Positions 4,987 through 6,362 of a DNA stretch of 6,362 bases are shown piece after piece (position 1 is the first letter of the stretch; every line of letters starts with the position of its first letter). Under the pieces are notes generated by a model, which made no database searches, was not told where the DNA came from, and saw only the letters and a list, made by a program, of their open reading frames with translations. This DNA is from Candidatus Omnitrophota bacterium (lineage in GTDB: Bacteria; Omnitrophota; Gorgyraeia; Zapsychrales; Zapsychraceae), in the NCBI GenBank assembly GCA_018062515.1, contig JAGOSC010000093.1, positions 1 to 6,362 on the forward strand, in the 5' to 3' direction. The translations under genes and the position numbers were made by a program.

Positions 4987-6154
4987 CCCCTATTATTTTA
5001 TTGACTATTCTTCGTGATCTTTTTTTTGCAATAAAAGATTTCATATTTTCTAATTTACCAAAACATAAGAGTGTGTCATTTTCTAAGATTTCCCGGGTCA
5101 GTTTTGGATTTGAAATGGTAGTTTTTTCCCGTTTGATGCTCATAATGATGATATCTTTTTCCCTGAAACCAGCTTCTTGAATGGATTTCTTAATGAGCGC
5201 GGAGTTTTTCATGATATGTATTTCCAAAACCCCGTAACCTTTGTCCAGCGTTAAGCGCTGCCGTAAATCAATCTCCGGAAATTTACTTTGTTCTTCAAGA
5301 AACTCAACCATGATAGAGGCAATATCCATCTTAGTGGCCATTTCGATTCCTTCCAAACCAGGTGAAGAATTGACTTCCATGACTTGCGGGCCATGCTGAC
5401 CTTCGAGCATATCAACCCCGGCGATTTGTAATCCCATAATTTGCGTGGCCCGAACCGCTGTACGCCGAATTTTTTCATCTAATTCGACCTTTTCAACTAA
5501 TCCTCCTCGGTGGAAATTGCTGCGGAATTCATCGCCTTGAGCAATACGCCGCATCGCCGCGACAACTTTGTCCCCGACGACAATCGCCCGAATATCACGA
5601 CCGCGGCTTTCTTTAACAAACTTTTGGATTAATACATTCTGATTCGTACTATGCAAAGTTTCAATAATCGCTTCAGCAACTTTTCTTGTCTCGGCGAGAA
5701 TAACGCCGATGCCTTGACTTCCTTCTAGTAATTTGATAACAACGGGCGCTCCTCCTAACTCATCAATCGCCGGTAAAACATCATTTTTTTGTTTAACAAA
5801 TATTGTTTGCGGAAAGCCTATATTATGCCGGGCTAAAAGTTGAATGGCGCGGAATTTATCGCGGGCGGTTACAATTCCCAGAGAAGAATTAAGACAAAAC
5901 ATACCCATTTCTTCAAATTGACGAAGAACAGCTGAACCGAATAATGTAATAGACGCACCGATGCGCGGAATCACGGCGTCGTAGCGCGGTAATATTTTAT
6001 TTTTATAATATAATTTTGGATTTGCTTGTTTTACATTGATGGAAAAATGGAGCGGATCGAGCACGCGGACATCATGCCCTCTTAATTTGCAGGCCTCACG
6101 TAATCTCTTCGTACTGTAAAGGTACGGATCTCTGGAAAGAATAGCTATTTTCAT
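4982..6154 (-). CDS. rimK: RimK-family ATP-grasp amino-acid ligase with C-terminal TrkA-C/RCK_C-like domain
   Basis: Residues 1-300 match E. coli RimK almost end to end: MKIAILSRDPYLYSTKRLRE at the start, the VIPRIG motif (62-67), K141 in VVIKLLEGSQGIGV (ATP-binding lysine and glycine-rich loop), FRSNFHRGG (210-218), and the metal-binding set D248, E260 and N262 (VMEVNSSPGLEGIE). RimK adds glutamates to the C-terminus of ribosomal protein S6 using ATP; related enzymes modify other substrates, so S6 is only the default guess. Typical RimK ends near residue 300. This protein continues for 90 residues, and 306-376 looks like a TrkA-C/RCK_C domain (GVLEIHIMKNSALIKKSI, then REKDIIIMSIKRE, then ENDTLLCFGKLENM), ending in a basic tail. 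RCK_C domains bind small ligands in K+ channels and transporters, so allosteric control is inferred. It is first in an operon with the M48 protease. GGGTAACTT before the ATG is a weak ribosome-binding site. Confidence 0.93.
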   Translation of the reverse strand: MKIAILSRDPYLYSTKRLREACKLRGHDVRVLDPLHFSINVKQANPKLYYKNKILPRYDAVIPRIGASITLFGSAVLRQFEEMGMFCLNSSLGIVTARDKFRAIQLLARHNIGFPQTIFVKQKNDVLPAIDELGGAPVVIKLLEGSQGIGVILAETRKVAEAIIETLHSTNQNVLIQKFVKESRGRDIRAIVVGDKVVAAMRRIAQGDEFRSNFHRGGLVEKVELDEKIRRTAVRATQIMGLQIAGVDMLEGQHGPQVMEVNSSPGLEGIEMATKMDIASIMVEFLEEQSKFPEIDLRQRLTLDKGYGVLEIHIMKNSALIKKSIQEAGFREKDIIIMSIKREKTTISNPKLTREILENDTLLCFGKLENMKSFIAKKRSRRIVNKIIGG

Positions 6155-6195
6155 AAGTTACCCATGGAACAGTTTAAAAATCTAACGTGAATTAA

Positions 6196-6201
6196 AGTAT
6201 A
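6196..6201 (-). promoter_or_regulatory. Candidate -10 element of the rimK-M48 operon
   Basis: TATACT on the minus strand (6201-6196) differs from the sigma-70 consensus at one base and lies 41 bp before the rimK ATG, which would give a leader of about 35 bases. The -35 region at 17-bp spacing (TTTATT, 6224-6219) is poor. The upstream gene's terminator lies just beyond, so a promoter is expected in 6155-6264. I see nothing else in that stretch. Confidence 0.35.
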
Positions 6202-6264
6202 AACACTTGATGGGGAAAAATAAAGCAGAAAGAATGATCAGACCCGATAAAAATATAAAGAAAA

Positions 6265-6287
6265 ACGGACACATTTTTTGTGTCCGT
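6265..6287 (-). terminator. Intrinsic terminator of the upstream gene
   Basis: A perfect 9-bp stem (ACGGACACA with TGTGTCCGT) closes a 5-base loop. On the minus strand it is followed by TTTTCTTTATATT, a good U tract, 28 bases after the stop of the partial gene at the window edge. The plus-strand side is also T-rich (CTCTCTTTTTT), so it could work in both directions. It separates the upstream gene from rimK. Confidence 0.85.
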
Positions 6288-6315
6288 CTCTCTTTTTTAT
6301 GACATTAAATCGACG

Positions 6316-6362
6316 TTATTGTGCCCGTGTGTATTCAATACGCATGGCTTTAAATTCATTTC
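6316..6362 (-). CDS. C-terminal end of an unidentified gene (partial)
   Basis: The minus strand entering from the right edge reads NEFKAMRIEYTRAQ followed by TAA at 6318-6316, and an intrinsic terminator follows 28 bases later. The stop-plus-terminator arrangement and the protein-like composition support a real 3' end. A second frame ends in TAA at about 6301-6299 but reads less like a protein. Fourteen residues are too few to name a family; the alternating hydrophobic and charged pattern would suit a terminal beta strand, which is only an impression. Confidence 0.45.
   Translation of the reverse strand, partial: NEFKAMRIEYTRAQ

Noticed and set aside
5251..5478. Alternative minus-strand frame inside rimK, and another at 2547-2744 inside the kinase
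   Set aside because: Both lie wholly inside genes with complete conserved motifs in another frame, and their translations show no recognisable domain.

Overview
This window is AT-rich, roughly 40% G+C by eye. Every gene I can support lies on the minus strand. The gene set points to a didermic (Gram-negative-type) bacterium: a lipoprotein with a lipobox and Ser at +2, a RimK close to the proteobacterial enzyme, a MASE1 histidine kinase and a PilZ protein. I cannot assign a phylum from the sequence alone. I see no tRNA, rRNA, CRISPR array, complete transposable element or credible plus-strand gene.

The layout, read in the direction of transcription (right to left), is as follows. (1) 6362-6316 holds the last 14 codons of an unidentified gene, followed by a clear intrinsic terminator at 6287-6265. 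(2) 6154-4157 is a two-gene operon: an ATP-grasp ligase of the RimK family with an extra C-terminal TrkA-C/RCK_C-like domain, then an M48-family zinc metalloprotease lipoprotein. The two are 6 bp apart, with the Shine-Dalgarno overlapping the rimK stop. (3) 4156-3945 is a 212-bp AT-rich gap that probably carries the control region of the next operon. (4) 3944-351 is a tightly packed signalling operon: a receiver-AraC response regulator, a MASE1-PAS-PAS histidine kinase, and a stand-alone receiver with an unusually long segment before its conserved lysine. The junctions are a near-abutting start and an ATGA overlap. (5) 350-201 is a 150-bp spacer whose two ends are complementary. (6) 200-1 is the 5' part of a PilZ-domain gene, probably a c-di-GMP effector, cut by the window edge.

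Taken together, the kinase probably senses a membrane or cytoplasmic signal through MASE1 and two PAS domains and phosphorylates one or both flanking receivers: one output to transcription through the AraC domain, the other to a protein partner or phosphate sink. The downstream PilZ protein suggests a c-di-GMP-responsive behaviour in the same neighbourhood, but no GGDEF or EAL gene is visible here. The most interesting signals are the RR2-PilZ spacer, whose ends can form a 12-bp RNA helix burying the PilZ ribosome-binding site and starting directly after the upstream stop codon, and the RimK-RCK_C fusion.
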